A DNA stretch of 64,000 bases, taken from NCBI GenBank assembly GCA_029207755.1, contig JARCOQ010000005.1, positions 50,185,563 to 50,249,562 of the forward strand, given 5' to 3'. The stretch comes from Chamaea fasciata. Lineage: Eukaryota > Chordata > Aves > Passeriformes > Sylviidae. The notes under the pieces are model-generated. The model searched no databases and was not told the DNA's origin. It saw only the letters and a list, made by a program, of their open reading frames with translations. Below are positions 6,280 to 18,770 of the stretch, in pieces. Numbering within the stretch: the first letter of the stretch is position 1; each line of letters begins with the position of its first letter. The translations under genes were made by a program, and so were the position numbers.

Positions 6280-9200
6280 CTTCAGGTCCAGAATAACTTC
6301 CTTCGGTTTTGCTAGGGCTACGCAAGAAAACAGCCACAGGAAGATAGAAGATGATCTATTAAATCAAGACCAACTTTTTTGGTGAACATCTTGTACACAA
6401 GAAGAGAGTTTTAACGGGGATGCCTGCTCCTTGCAAAGCACCTACATTTTATTTTAGACAAGAAGGAATACGGAGGAGATACAGTCACATTCTACTTTTA
6501 CTGCAGCTGAATGAGCAGCGGTCTCAGTGTTCACTGAAGAATGAGAATTGGCATTGGTTTGAAACACTCAATGAAGATGTCAATGGCATTTGCTTTTCTA
6601 AAGAACTTCTTCTTCCCGTGTAAGATTTTTCTTTAAAGTGCATTTTAGGAAAAAGAAGAGTAATAATAATAATTAAAAAAAACCAAAAATCAGTAAGACC
6701 CCAAAATCCACGAGAAGTATTTTTGGAGCTGCCATCAACAATCCACAGTCTTAAGTCCAGCCACAGAACAGAAGCAGCTCCAGTGACTCAGCCACGTCAC
6801 GTGAGTTCCAGTAGCCTCGAATGCACTGAAGGCATTGTGTCTTGCTTCATTGGGTACTATGTTGCACTGTACGGAAGTCTATCAAAGCCAGCTGAATGAA
6901 ATGAACAATTCTTTCTATTTCAAGAAGGAAAAGCACTTGACCAGGAAATACAGAAGAAGACTGGACAGAGATTGGCAAAGAAGGCAAGACTGCAGCACCC
7001 CTTGCTAAAACACCAAATGAACACCTGCAAAACACAGAAAAAAGTCTGCCTTCTTCTTTTATCGTCGCTAAAGTGGACAGTCTACCTGCTTCCTGGGTCC
7101 AAACATAGTTCAAACTGCAAATTGTTCGTTTGTTTCAACTGCACGGTGAAGAATCCTCACCAAACCATGCCCTGCTCCATTTATGATCAACGTATTCTTG
7201 TTCGGCTTCTTGGGAAAGTTTCCAAGGAGATTTTCATCATATTGGTCGTGATGAAATACTAAAGAAACCACCCAGGAATCGCATTTTCTAACTACAGAAC
7301 TGCTCCTGACATCTGTAGCAAAATTTCATTTGCTTTTCTTTGTCCTCTAATGCACCCATTAATATTGGTCACTTAACCACACTGAGCTCTCTTCACTTGC
7401 ACTTGCACTTTCGGTTTCTTTTTTTTCCAGCTTGATGCTGCCTCAGAAACGATGTCTGCAGGAGCTGCACGTTAGACAGGCACGTCAGCTCTTCAGAAAG
7501 TGGAGGCTGTAAGGATTAAAAGGGACTCTCTCAAGTGGAAGGCAGGATTCTGGCTTGCAGGGCTGCTGTCCATGCTCAGAAGGACAGCAGCAAGGTAACA
7601 CTCAGCTGTTCTTAAGGTAAAATTCAAGCTTCCTGCCTTAGAAAGAAGGCTAAGTTTTTACCTCAGCTCTACCCTCTCCAAGTTCTAGGCAAAAAAAAAA
7701 AAAAAAAAAAAAAAAAAGTGGTGTCTTCACGCCCTCAAGCTTTTCTCCATCCATTTTTTTTGACCCTAATTGCTCCTCCACTCGCCGTGATGCTTTTGGT
7801 TGCATGAGATAGGGGCTGCCTGGGTCACAGGAGCAGCCCAGGGAAGCAGGAGGCACGGAAGGAAAAGCGGAGGGCAACAGGCAGAAGCCATTTCCAAAGC
7901 GCTTTCCGTGTTGAATGCTGCCAAGACAAAGCACACCCTGTGCTTTCTGGATGGAGCTCGAGCACCTCAGCAATGAGCCGAATGTTTAGGCTGCAGACAC
8001 CGGGGCTTGCTATCCCTGCTTCTCCTTTGCCTCGGTGTATATTACACAAGCAGGCAATGAACGCAACCAGGTGCCTACAACCAGAAGCAGGCACGGCAAC
8101 AGTTCAGCCACATCCAATTTAACCTCAGCGGAGAAGGAGAAGCGCTAAAGCAGCAGCGAGTACCGCAAAACCACCGCATCAGGGGGAACGCCAAACATGT
8201 CTTTGGTGATTTCTACTGCTGGGACACGGTCACACTTGTCTGTGCGGTGCAACCACCAAGGGTTTCTATCCTCCTCTCCCGAAAAAACGAGTGCTACGCT
8301 TTGGTTTTGCCCGGCACTGAGAGGCTGCGCTGGTAGCTTGCCGAGCTTCCCTAGCTCGCCGCAGTTCACGCGCCTTACGTAGATGACGCAGCAGAGGCTA
8401 TTCAGGAAAGTTAGCGTAGGTTACGCAATCGACGTAAATCGCCTCGGCTGCCCAAGTTCCCTGGCGGATCGGGATTGCTGGTGCCCAGGGCAACTGTTTT
8501 TTTCCTAAGGTTCAAAGCAAGAAGCTAGAGGAGGAAGTTCTGCTAAAAAATCCAAACATCAGCGGAGCTGGCAGACTTAGACCAAAAGCAGAAAAAGCTG
8601 AAAAGATGCTCGGTGTTCCAAGCTGCACACTTCGGTTTTCAAGCAGAGAAAGAAGGACAAAAAAGAAAAAAAATATTCTTAGCACCCTGATGAAACATTC
8701 ACTACCAACTACAGATACTGGGAGGCTGAAAGTCAGAAGATGGCTTTAACATCCCTTTTCTTCACGGGCTTAACGGTCATTTTCTTGGACAACACCTCAT
8801 CTAAGCTTTAAGGCCTTAGCAGAAGTTTTACCATCTTTCCCATTCACTTTCTATAAAATTCCTCTTAGTGGGCAATGAAGGAAATCAGTCCTATTTCATA
8901 TCTGCCAATCATAGAATCACCTATTTCTTCTAGAGAAAGAAAACCAAACCAAAACCAAACCGAACCAAAAAACCCCAACAAAACAACAACAACAAACCAC
9001 AGAAGAAAGCAGACAAAGAAACCAAACCAACAGGTTTCTGAAACTTGCTTTGAAAGAGAAAAACTGGATTCCAAGACTAACTGTGAAGCATCCTCCTTTG
9101 ACTAGAAATGGGATTTCCCACCCCAGGACACAGCAGTGCCCAGGGTAGCCCCCGAACCCTGCAGAGCCCAGCTCTGCTGAGGTGGGGAGCAGCTTTGGTC

Positions 9201-9406
9201 TCTTCTTCCAGGCAGTCTGGAGCAAGCACAAACAGCAGCAGACAAAGCTCACCCAAGCCCCTGGCTTCATGAGCTCCTAGGCAGAGCAACAGCAGTCATG
9301 AATATTTAATCCAAATATACTCTGTTGATTTATCAACGAGTCTTTTTGGCATGACTTGAAACCTACACAATTAAATATAGTAGAGAGGATGTAGAAAGGA
9401 GTGAAA
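6280..9406. repeat. Macrosatellite unit 3 (3127 bp)
   Basis: Counterpart of unit 11. It has the unit-2-type leader, C467/T470, G701, A at 1786 and G at 2393. It differs from unit 2 in a 27-A tract (7691-7717), an A interrupting the T-run after it (ccatccattttt; shared with unit 11), AT at 2680-2681, A at 2820, T at 2973 (only units 3 and 11) and G at 3030. Confidence 0.98.
7691..7717 (+). repeat. Variable A-tract, unit 3 (27 A)
   Basis: 27 A; the duplicate in unit 11 has 26. Confidence 0.95.
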
Positions 9407-12400
9407 TTTCAGGTCCACAATACCTTCCTTCGGTTTTGCTAGGGCTACGCAAGAAAACAGCCACAGGAAGATAGAAGATGATCTATTAAATCAAGACCAA
9501 CTTTTTTTGGTGAACATCTTGTACACAAGAAGAGAGTTTTAACGGGGATGCCTGCTCCTTGCAAAGCACCTACATTTTATTTTAGACAAGAAGGAATACG
9601 GAGGAGATACAGTCACATTCTACTTTTACTGCAGCTGAATGAGCAGCGGTCTCAGTGTTCACTGAAGAATGAGAATTGGCATTGGTTTGAAACACTCAAT
9701 GAAGATGTCAATGGCATTTGCTTTTCTAAAGAACTTCTTCTGCCCGTGTAAGATTTTTCTTTAAAGTGCATTTTAGGAAAAAGAAGAGTAATAATAATAA
9801 TTAAAAAAAACCAAAAATCAGTAAGACCCCAAAATCCACGAGAAGTATTTTTGGAGCTGCCATCAACAATCCATAGCCTTAAGTCCAGCCACAGAACAGA
9901 AGCAGCTCCAGTGACTCAGCCACGTCACGTGAGTTCCAGTAGCCTCGAATGCACTGAAGGCATTGTGTCTTGCTTCATTGGGTACTATGTTGCACTGTAC
10001 GGAAGTCTATCAAAGCCAGCTGAATGAAATGAACAATTCTTTCTATTTCAAGAAGGAAAAGCACTTGACCAGGAAATACAGAAGAAGACTGGACAGAGAT
10101 TGGCAAAGAAGGCAAGACTGCAGCACCCCTTGCTAAAACACCAAATGAACACCTGCAAAACACAGAAAAAAGTCTGCCTTCTTCTTTTATCGTCGCTAAA
10201 GTGGACAGTCTACCTGCTTCCTGGGTCCAAACATAGTTCAAACTGCAAATTGTTCGTTTGTTTCAACTGCACGGTGAAGAATCCTCACCAAACCATGCCC
10301 TGCTCCATTTATGATCAACGTATTCTTGTTCAGCTTCTTGGGAAAGTTTCCAAGGAGATTTTCATCATATTGGTCGTGATGAAATACTAAAGAAACCACC
10401 CAGGAATCGCATTTTCTAACTACAGAACTGCTCCTGACATCTGTAGCAAAATTTCATTTGCTTTTCTTTGTCCTCTAACGCACCCATTAATATTGGTCAC
10501 TTAACCACACTGAGCTCTCTTCACTTGCACTTGCACTTTCGGTTTCTTTTTTTTCCAGCTTGATGCTGCCTCAGAAACGATGTCTGCAGGAGCTGCACGT
10601 TAGACAGGCACGTCAGCTCTTCAGAAAGTGGAGGCTGTAAGGATTAAAAGGGACTCTCTCAAGTGGAAGGCAGGATTCTGGCTTGCAGGGCTGCTGTCCA
10701 TGCTCAGAAGGACAGCAGCAAGGTAACACTCAGCTGTTCTTAAGGTAAAATTCAAGCTTCCTGCCTTAGAAAGTAGGCTAAGTTTTTACCTCAGCTCTAC
10801 CCTCTCCAAGTTCTAGGCAAAAAAAAAAAAAATGGTGTCTTCACGCCCTCAAGCTTTTCTCCATCCTTTTTTTTTGACCCTAATTGCTCCTCCACTCGCC
10901 GTGATGCTTTTGGTTGCATGAGATAGGGGCTGCCTGGGTCACAGGAGCAGCCCAGGGAAGCAGGAGGCACGGAAGGAAAAGCGGAGGGCAACAGGCAGAA
11001 GCCATTTCCAAAGCGCTTTCCGTGTTGAATGCTGCCAAGACAAAGCACACCCTGTGCTTTCTGGATGGAGCTCGAGCACCTCAGCAATGAGCCGAATGTT
11101 TAGGCTGCAGACACCGGGGCTTGCTATCCCTGCTTCTCCTTTGCCTCGGTGTATTTTACACAAGCAGGCAATGAACGCAACCAGGTGCCTACAACCAGAA
11201 GCAGGCACGGCAACAGTTCAGCCACATCCAATTTAACCTCAGCGGAGAAGGAGAAGCGCTAAAGCAGCAGCGAGTACCGCAAAACCACCGCATCAGGGGG
11301 AACGCCAAACATGTCTTTGGTGATTTCTACTGCTGGGACACGGTCACACTTGTCTGTGCGGTGCAACCACCAAGGGTTTCTATCCTCCTCTCCCGAAAAA
11401 ACGAGTGCTACGCTTTGGTTTTGCCCGGCACTGAGAGGCTGCGCTGGTAGCTTGCCGAGCTTCCCTAGCTCGCCGCAGTTCACGCGCCTTACGTAGATGA
11501 CGCAGCAGAGGCTATTCAGGAAAGTTAGCGTAGGTTACGCAATCGACGTAAATCGCCTCGGCTGCCCAAGTTCCCTGGCGGATCGGGATTGCTGGTGCCC
11601 AGGGCAACTGTTTTTTTCCTAAGGTTCAAAGCAAGAAGCTAGAGGAGGAAGTTCTGCTAAAAAATCCAAACATCAGCGGAGCTGGCAGACTTAGACCAAA
11701 AGCAGAAAAAGCTGAAAAGATGCTCGGTGTTCCAAGCTGCACACTTCGATTTTCAAGCAGAGAAAGAAGGACAAAAAAGAAAAAAAATATTCTTAGCACC
11801 CTGATGAAACATTCACTACCAACTACAGATACTGGGAGGCTGAAAGTCAGAAGATGGCTTTAACATCCCTTTTCTTCACGGGCTTAACGGTCATTTTCTT
11901 GGACAACACCTCATCTAAGCTTTAAGGCCTTAGCAGAAGTTTTACCATCTTTCCCATTCACTTTCTATAAAATTCCTCTTAGTGGGCAATGAAGGAAATC
12001 AGTCATATTTCATATCTGCCAATCATAGAATCACCTATTTCTTCTAGAGAAAGAAAACCAAACCAAAACCAAACCGAACCAAAAAACCCCAACAAAACAA
12101 CAACAACAAACCACAGAAGAAAGCAGACAAAGAAACCAAACCAACAGGTTTCTGAAACTTGCTTTGAAAGAGAAAAACTGGATTCCAAGACTAACTGTGA
12201 AGCATCCTCCTTTGACTAGAAATGGGATTTCCCACCCCAGGACACAGCAGTGCCCAGGGTAGCCCCCGAACCCTGCAGAGCCCAGCTCTGCTGAGGTGGG
12301 GAGCAGCTTTGGTCTCTTCTTCCAGGCAGCCTGGAGCAAGCACAAACAGCAGCAGACAAAGCTCACCCAAGCCCCTGGCTTCATGACCTCCTAGGCAGAG

Positions 12401-12520
12401 CAACAGCAGTCATGAATATTTAATCCAAATATACTCTGTTGATTTATCAACGAGTCTTTTTGGCATGACTTGAAACCTACACAATTAAATATAGTAGAGA
12501 GGATGTAGAAAGGAGTGAAA
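9407..12520. repeat. Macrosatellite unit 4 (3114 bp)
   Basis: Counterpart of unit 12. Diagnostic features are a seven-T rather than six-T run upstream of the first ORF, G335, G701, A at 925 (only units 4 and 12), C1072, A at 2648, A at 2820 and C at 3030. It has the shortest A-tract of the array, 14 A at 10819-10832, and has lost the G that normally follows (tract is followed by tggtg instead of gtggtg). It also has a private change before the tract (agaaagtagg). Confidence 0.98.
10819..10832 (+). repeat. Variable A-tract, unit 4 (14 A)
   Basis: Shortest allele; the following G is missing (tract followed directly by tggtg). Confidence 0.95.
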
Positions 12521-15500
12521 TTTCAGGTCCACAATACCTTCCTTCGGTTTTGCTAGGGCTACGCAAGAAAACAGTCACAGGAAGATAGAAGATGATCTAT
12601 TAAATCAAGACCAACTTTTTTGGTGAACATCTTGTACACAAGAAGAGAGTTTTAACGGGGATGCCTGCTCCTTGCAAAGCACCTACATTTTATTTTAGAC
12701 AAGAAGGAATACGGAGGAGATACAGTCACATTCTACTTTTACTGCAGCTGAATGAGCAGCGGTCTCAGTGTTCACTGAAGAATGAGAATTGGCATTGGTT
12801 TGAAACACTCAATGAAGATGTCAATGGCATTTGCTTTTCTAAAGAACTTCTTCTTCCCGTGTAAGATTTTTCTTTAAAGTGCATTTTAGGAAAAAGAAGA
12901 GTAATAATAATAATGAAAAAAAAACAAAAATCAGTAAGACCCCAAAATCCACGAGAAGTATTTTTGGAGCTGCCATCAACAATCCATAGCCTTAAGTCCA
13001 GCCACAGAACAGAAGCAGCTCCAGTGACTCAGCCACGTCACGTGAGTTCCAGTAGCCTCGAATGCACTGAAGGCATTGTGTCTGGCTTCATTGGGTACTA
13101 TGTTGCACTGTACGGAAGTCTATCAAAGCCAGCTGAATGAAATGAACAATTCTTTCTATTTCAAGAAGGAAAAGCACTTGACCAGGAAATACAGAAGAAG
13201 ACTGGACAGAGATTGGCAAATAAGGCAAGACTGCAGCACCCCTTGCTAAAACACCAAATGAACACCTGCAAAACACAGAAAAAAGTCTGCCTTCTTCTTT
13301 TATCGTCGCTAAAGTGGACAGTCTACCTGCTTCCTGGGTCCAAACATAGTTCAAACTGCAAATTGTTCGTTTGTTTCAACTGCACGGTGAAGAATCCTCA
13401 CCAAACCATGCCCTGCTCCATTTATGATCAACGTATTCTTGTTCGGCTTCTTGGGAAAGTTTCCAAGGAGATTTTCATCATATTGGTCGTGATGAAATAC
13501 TAAAGAAACCACCCAGGAATCGCATTTTCTAACTACAGAACTGCTCCTGACATCTGTAGCAAAATTTCATTTGCTTTTCTTTGTCCTCTAACGCACCCAT
13601 TAATATTGGTCACTTAACCACACTGAGCTCTCTTCACTTGCACTTGCACTTTCGGTTTCTTTTTTTTCCAGCTTGATGCTGCCTCAGAAACGATGTCTGC
13701 AGGAGCTGCACGTTAGACAGGCACGTCAGCTCTTCAGAAAGTGGAGGCTGTAAGGATTAAAAGGGACTCTCTCAAGTGGAAGGCAGGATTCTGGCTTGCA
13801 GGGCTGCTGTCCATGCTCAGAAGGACAGCAGCAAGGTAACACTCAGCTGTTCTTAAGGTAAAATTCAAGCTTCCTGCCTCAGAAAGAAGGCTAAGTTTTT
13901 ACCTCAGCTCTACCCTCTCCAAGTTCTAGGCAAAAAAAAAAAAAAAAAAAAAAAGTGGTGTCTTCACGCCCTCAAGCTTTTCTCCATCCTTTTTTTTTGA
14001 CCCTAATTGCTCCTCCACTCGCCGTGATGCTTTTGGTTGCATGAGATAGGGGCTGCCTGGGTCACAGGAGCAGCCCAGGGAAGCAGGAGGCACGGAAGGA
14101 AAAGCGGAGGGCAACAGGCAGAAGCCATTTCCAAAGCGCTTTCCGTGTTGAATGCTGCCAAGACAAAGCACACCCTGTGCTTTCTGGATGGAGCTCGAGC
14201 ACCTCAGCAATGAGCCGAATGTTTAGGCTGCAGACACCGGGGCTTGCTATCCCTGCTTCTCCTTTGCCTCGGTGTATTTTACACAAGCAGGCAATGAACG
14301 CAACCAGGTGCCTACAACCAGAAGCAGGCACGGCAACAGTTCAGCCACATCCAATTTAACCTCAGCGGAGAAGGAGAAGCGCTAAAGCAGCAGCGAGTAC
14401 CGCAAAACCACCGCATCAGGGGGAACGCCAAACATGTCTTTGGTGATTTCTACTGCTGGGACACGGTCACACTTGTCTGTGCGGTGCAACCACCAAGGGT
14501 TTCTATCCTCCTCTCCCGAAAAAACGAGTGCTACGCTTTGGTTTTGCCCGGCACTGAGAGGCTGCGCTGGTAGCTTGCCGAGCTTCCCTAGCTCGCCGCA
14601 GTTCACGCGCCTTACGTAGATGACGCAGCAGAGGCTATTCAGGAAAGTTAGCGTAGGTTACGCAATCGACGTAAATCGCCTCGGCTGCCCAAGTTCCCTG
14701 GCGGATCGGGATTGCTGGTGCCCAGGGCAACTGTTTTTTTTCCTAAGGTTCAAAGCAAGAAGCTAGAGGAGGAAGTTCTGCTAAAAAATCCAAACATCAG
14801 CGGAGCTGGCAGACTTAGACCAAAAGCAGAAAAAGCTGAAAAGATGCTCGGTGTTCCAAGCTGCACACTTCGATTTTCAAGCAGAGAAAGAAGGACAAAA
14901 AAGAAAAAAAATATTCTTAGCACCCTGATGAAACATTCACTACCAACTACAGATACTGGGAGGCTGAAAGTCAGAAGATGGCTTTAACATCCCTTTTCTT
15001 CACGGGCTTAACGGTCATTTTCTTGGACAACACCTCATCTAAGCTTTAAGGCCTTAGCAGAAGTTTTACCATCTTTCCCATTCACTTTCTATAAAATTCC
15101 TCTTAGTGGGCAATGAAGGAAATCAGTCCTATTTCATATCTGCCAATCATAGAATCACCTCTTTCTTCTAGAGAAAGAAAACCAAACCAAAACCAAACCG
15201 AACCAAAAAACCCCAACAAAACAACAACAACAAACCACAGAAGAAAGCAGACAAAAAAACCAAACCAACAGGTTTCTGAAACTTGCTTTGAAAGAGAAAA
15301 ACTGGATTCCAAGACTAACTGTGAAGCATCCTCCTTTGACTAGAAATGGGATTTCCCACCCCAGGACACAGCAGTGCCCAGGGTAGCCCCCGAACCCTGC
15401 AGAGCCCAGCTCTGCTGAGGTGGGGAGCAGCTTTGGTCTCTTCTTCCAGGCAGCCTGGAGCAAGCACAAACAGCAGCAGACAAAGCTCACCCAAGCCCCT

Positions 15501-15644
15501 GGCTTCATGAGCTCCTAGGCAGAGCAACAGCAGTCATGAATATTTAATCCAAATATACTCTGTTGATTTATCAACGAGTCTTTTTGGCATGACTTGAAAC
15601 CTACACAATTAAATATAGTAGAGAGGATGTAGAAAGGAGTGAAA
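12521..15644. repeat. Macrosatellite unit 5 (3124 bp)
   Basis: Counterpart of unit 13. Private to this pair are T in acagtcacag (12575), a modified A-rich stretch (aatg, A9, then a single C) and G at site 564 (tctggc). That last change removes the usual plus-strand layout and leaves a 75-codon ORF at 12913-13140. T701, C1072, C1360, 23-A tract, CT at 2680-2681, A2775, A2820, G3030. It marks a transition from the subtype of units 1-4 to that of units 6-8. Confidence 0.98.
13932..13954 (+). repeat. Variable A-tract, unit 5 (23 A)
   Basis: 23 A, identical in length to the duplicate in unit 13. Confidence 0.95.
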
Positions 15645-18600
15645 TTTCAGGTCCACAATACCTTCCTTCGATTTTGCTAGGGCTACGCAAGAAAACAGCC
15701 ACAGGAAGATAGAAGATGATCTATTAAATCAAGACCAACTTTTTTGGTGAACATCTTGTACACAAGAAGAGAGTTTTAACGGGGATGCCTGCTCCTTGCA
15801 AAGCACCTACATTTTATTTTAGACAAGAAGGAATACGGAGGAGATACAGTCACATTCTACTTTTACTGCAGCTGAATGAGCAGCGGTCTCATTGTTCACT
15901 GAAGAATGAGAATTGGCATTGGTTTGAAACACTCAATGAAGATGTCAATGGCATTTGCTTTTCTAAAGAACTTCTTCTTCCCGTGTAAGATTTTTCTTTA
16001 AAGTGCATTTTAGGAAAAAGAAGAGTAATAATAATAATGAAAAAAAAACCAAAAATCAGTAAGACCCCAAAATCCACGAGAAGTATTTTTGGAGCTGCCA
16101 TCAACAATCCATAGCCTTAAGTCCAGCCACAGAACAGAAGCAGCTCCAGTGACTCAGCCACGTCACGTGAGTTCCAGTAGCCTCGAATGCACTGAAGGCA
16201 TTGTGTCTTGCTTCATTGGGTACTATGTTGCACTGTACGGAAGTCTATCAAAGCCAGCTGAATGAAATGAACAATTCTTTCTATTTCAAGAAGGAAAAGC
16301 ACTTGACCAGGAAATACAGAAGAAGACTGGACAGAGATTGGCAAATAAGGCAAGACTGCAGCACCCCTTGCTAAAACACCAAATGAACACCTGCAAAACA
16401 CAGAAAAAAGTCTGCCTTCTTCTTTTATCGTCGCTAAAGTGGACAGTCTACCTGCTTCCTGGGTCCAAACATAGTTCAAACTGCAAATTGTTCGTTTGTT
16501 TCAACTGCACGGTGAAGAATCCTCACCAAACCATGCCCTGCTCCATTTATGATCAACGTATTCTTGTTCGGCTTCTTGGGAAAGTTTCCAAGGAGATTTT
16601 CATCATATTGGTCGTGATGAAATACTAAAGAAACCACCCAGGAATCGCATTTTCTAACTACAGAACTGCTCCTGACATCTGTAGCAAAATTTCATTTGCT
16701 TTTCTTTGTCCTCTAATGCACCCATTAATATTGGTCACTTAACCACACTGAGCTCTCTTCACTTGCACTTGCACTTTCGGTTTCTTTTTTTTCCAGCTTG
16801 ATGCTGCCTCAGAAACGATGTCTGCAGGAGCTGCACGTTAGACAGGCACGTCAGCTCTTCAGAAAGTGGAGGCTGTAAGGATTAAAAGGGACTCTCTCAA
16901 GTGGAAGGCAGGATTCTGGCTTGCAGGGCTGCTGTCCATGCTCAGAAGGACAGCAGCAAGGTAACACTCAGCTGTTCTTAAGGTAAAATTCAAGCTTCCT
17001 GCCTCAGAAAGAAGGCTAAGTTTTTACCTCAGCTCTACCCTCTCCAAGTTCTAGGCAAAAAAAAAAAAAAAAAAAAAAAAGTGGTGTCTTCACGCCCTCA
17101 AGCTTTTCTCCATCCTTTTTTTTTGACCCTAATTGCTCCTCCACTCGCCGTGATGCTTTTGGTTGCATGAGATAGGGGCTGCCTGGGTCACAGGAGCAGC
17201 CCAGGGAAGCAGGAGGCACGGAAGGAAAAGCGGAGGGCAACAGGCAGAAGCCATTTCCAAAGCGCTTTCCGTGTTGAATGCTGCCAAGACAAAGCACACC
17301 CTGTGCTTTCTGGATGGAGCTCGAGCACCTCAGCAATGAGCCGAATGTTTAGGCTGCAGACACCGGGGCTTGCTATCCCTGCTTCTCCTTTGCCTCGGTG
17401 TATTTTACACAAGCAGGCAATGAACGCAACCAGGTGCCTACAACCAGAAGCAGGCACGGCAACAGTTCAGCCACATCCAATTTAACCTCAGCGGAGAAGG
17501 AGAAGCGCTAAAGCAGCAGCGAGTACCGCAAAACCACCGCATCAGGGGGAACGCCAAACATGTCTTTGGTGATTTCTACTGCTGGGACACGGTCACACTT
17601 GTCTGTGCGGTGCAACCACCAAGGGTTTCTATCCTCCTCTCCCGAAAAAACGAGTGCTACGCTTTGGTTTTGCCCGGCACTGAGAGGCTGCGCTGGTAGC
17701 TTGCCGAGCTTCCCTAGCTCGCCGCAGTTCACGCGCCTTACGTAGATGACGCAGCAGAGGCTATTCAGGAAAGTTAGCGTAGGTTACGCAATCGACGTAA
17801 ATCGCCTCGGCTGCCCAAGTTCCCTGGCGGATCGGGATTGCTGGTGCCCAGGGCAACTGTTTTTTTTCCTAAGGTTCAAAGCAAGAAGCTAGAGGAGGAA
17901 GTTCTGCTAAAAAATCCAAACATCAGCGGAGCTGGCAGACTTAGACCAAAAGCAGAAAAAGCTGAAAAGATGCTCGGTGTTCCAAGCTGCACACTTCGAT
18001 TTTCAAGCAGAGAAAGAAGGACAAAAAAGAAAAAAAATATTCTTAGCACCCTGATGAAACATTCACTACCAACTACAGATACTGGGAGGCTGAAAGTCAG
18101 AAGATGGCTTTAACATCCCTTTTCTTCACGGGCTTAACGGTCATTTTCTTGGACAACACCTCATCTAAGCTTTAAGGCCTTAGCAGAAGTTTTACCATCT
18201 TTCCCATTCACTTTCTATAAAATTCCTCTTAGTGGGCAATGAAGGAAATCAGTCCTATTTCATATCTGCCAATCATAGAATCACCTCTTTCTTCTAGAGA
18301 AAGAAAACCAAACCAAAACCAAACCGAACCAAAAAACCCCAACAAAACAACAACAACAAACCACAGAAGAAAGCAGACAAAAAAACCAAACCAACAGGTT
18401 TCTGAAACTTGCTTTGAAAGAGAAAAACTGGATTCCAAGACTAACTGTGAAGCATCCTCCTTTGACTAGAAATGGGATTTCCCACCCCAGGACACAGCAG
18501 TGCCCAGGGTAGCCCCCGAACCCTGCAGAGCCCAGCTCTGCTGAGGTGGGGAGCAGCTTTGGTCTCTTCTTCCAGGCAGCCTGGAGCAAGCACAAACAGC

Positions 18601-18770
18601 AGCAGACAAAGCTCACCCAAGCCCCTGGCTTCATGAGCTCCTAGGCAGAGCAACAGCAGTCATGAATATTTAATCCAAATATACTCTGTTGATTTATCAA
18701 CGAGTCTTTTTGGCATGACTTGAAACCTACACAATTAAATATAGTAGAGAGGATGTAGAAAGGAGTGAAA
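15645..18770. repeat. Macrosatellite unit 6 (3126 bp)
   Basis: First unit with T248. It carries G395 with A9, T701, T1072, C1360, a 24-A tract at 17057-17080, A1791, an eight-A run at 2424, CT at 2680-2681, A2820 and G3030. A private G-to-A change lies at 15671. Its 3' half resembles unit 5, and its 5' half resembles units 7 and 14. Confidence 0.98.
17057..17080 (+). repeat. Variable A-tract, unit 6 (24 A)
   Basis: 24 A between ctaggc and gtggtg. Confidence 0.95.

Larger units (their letters stand above)
1..15644. repeat. Higher-order block, first copy (units 1-5)
   Basis: Five consecutive units whose haplotype order recurs at 25039-40690. The order is: unit 1 type (12-bp insert, ~51-52 A), unit 2 type (A at site 1683, 16 A), unit 3 type (T at 2973), unit 4 type (A at 925, seven-T run before the first ORF), unit 5 type (G at 564). 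The left end is cut by the window, so the duplicated block may extend further. Similarity fades inside units 6 and 14, which share their 5' half but differ at sites 1791, 2680-2681 and 2820. Confidence 0.93.
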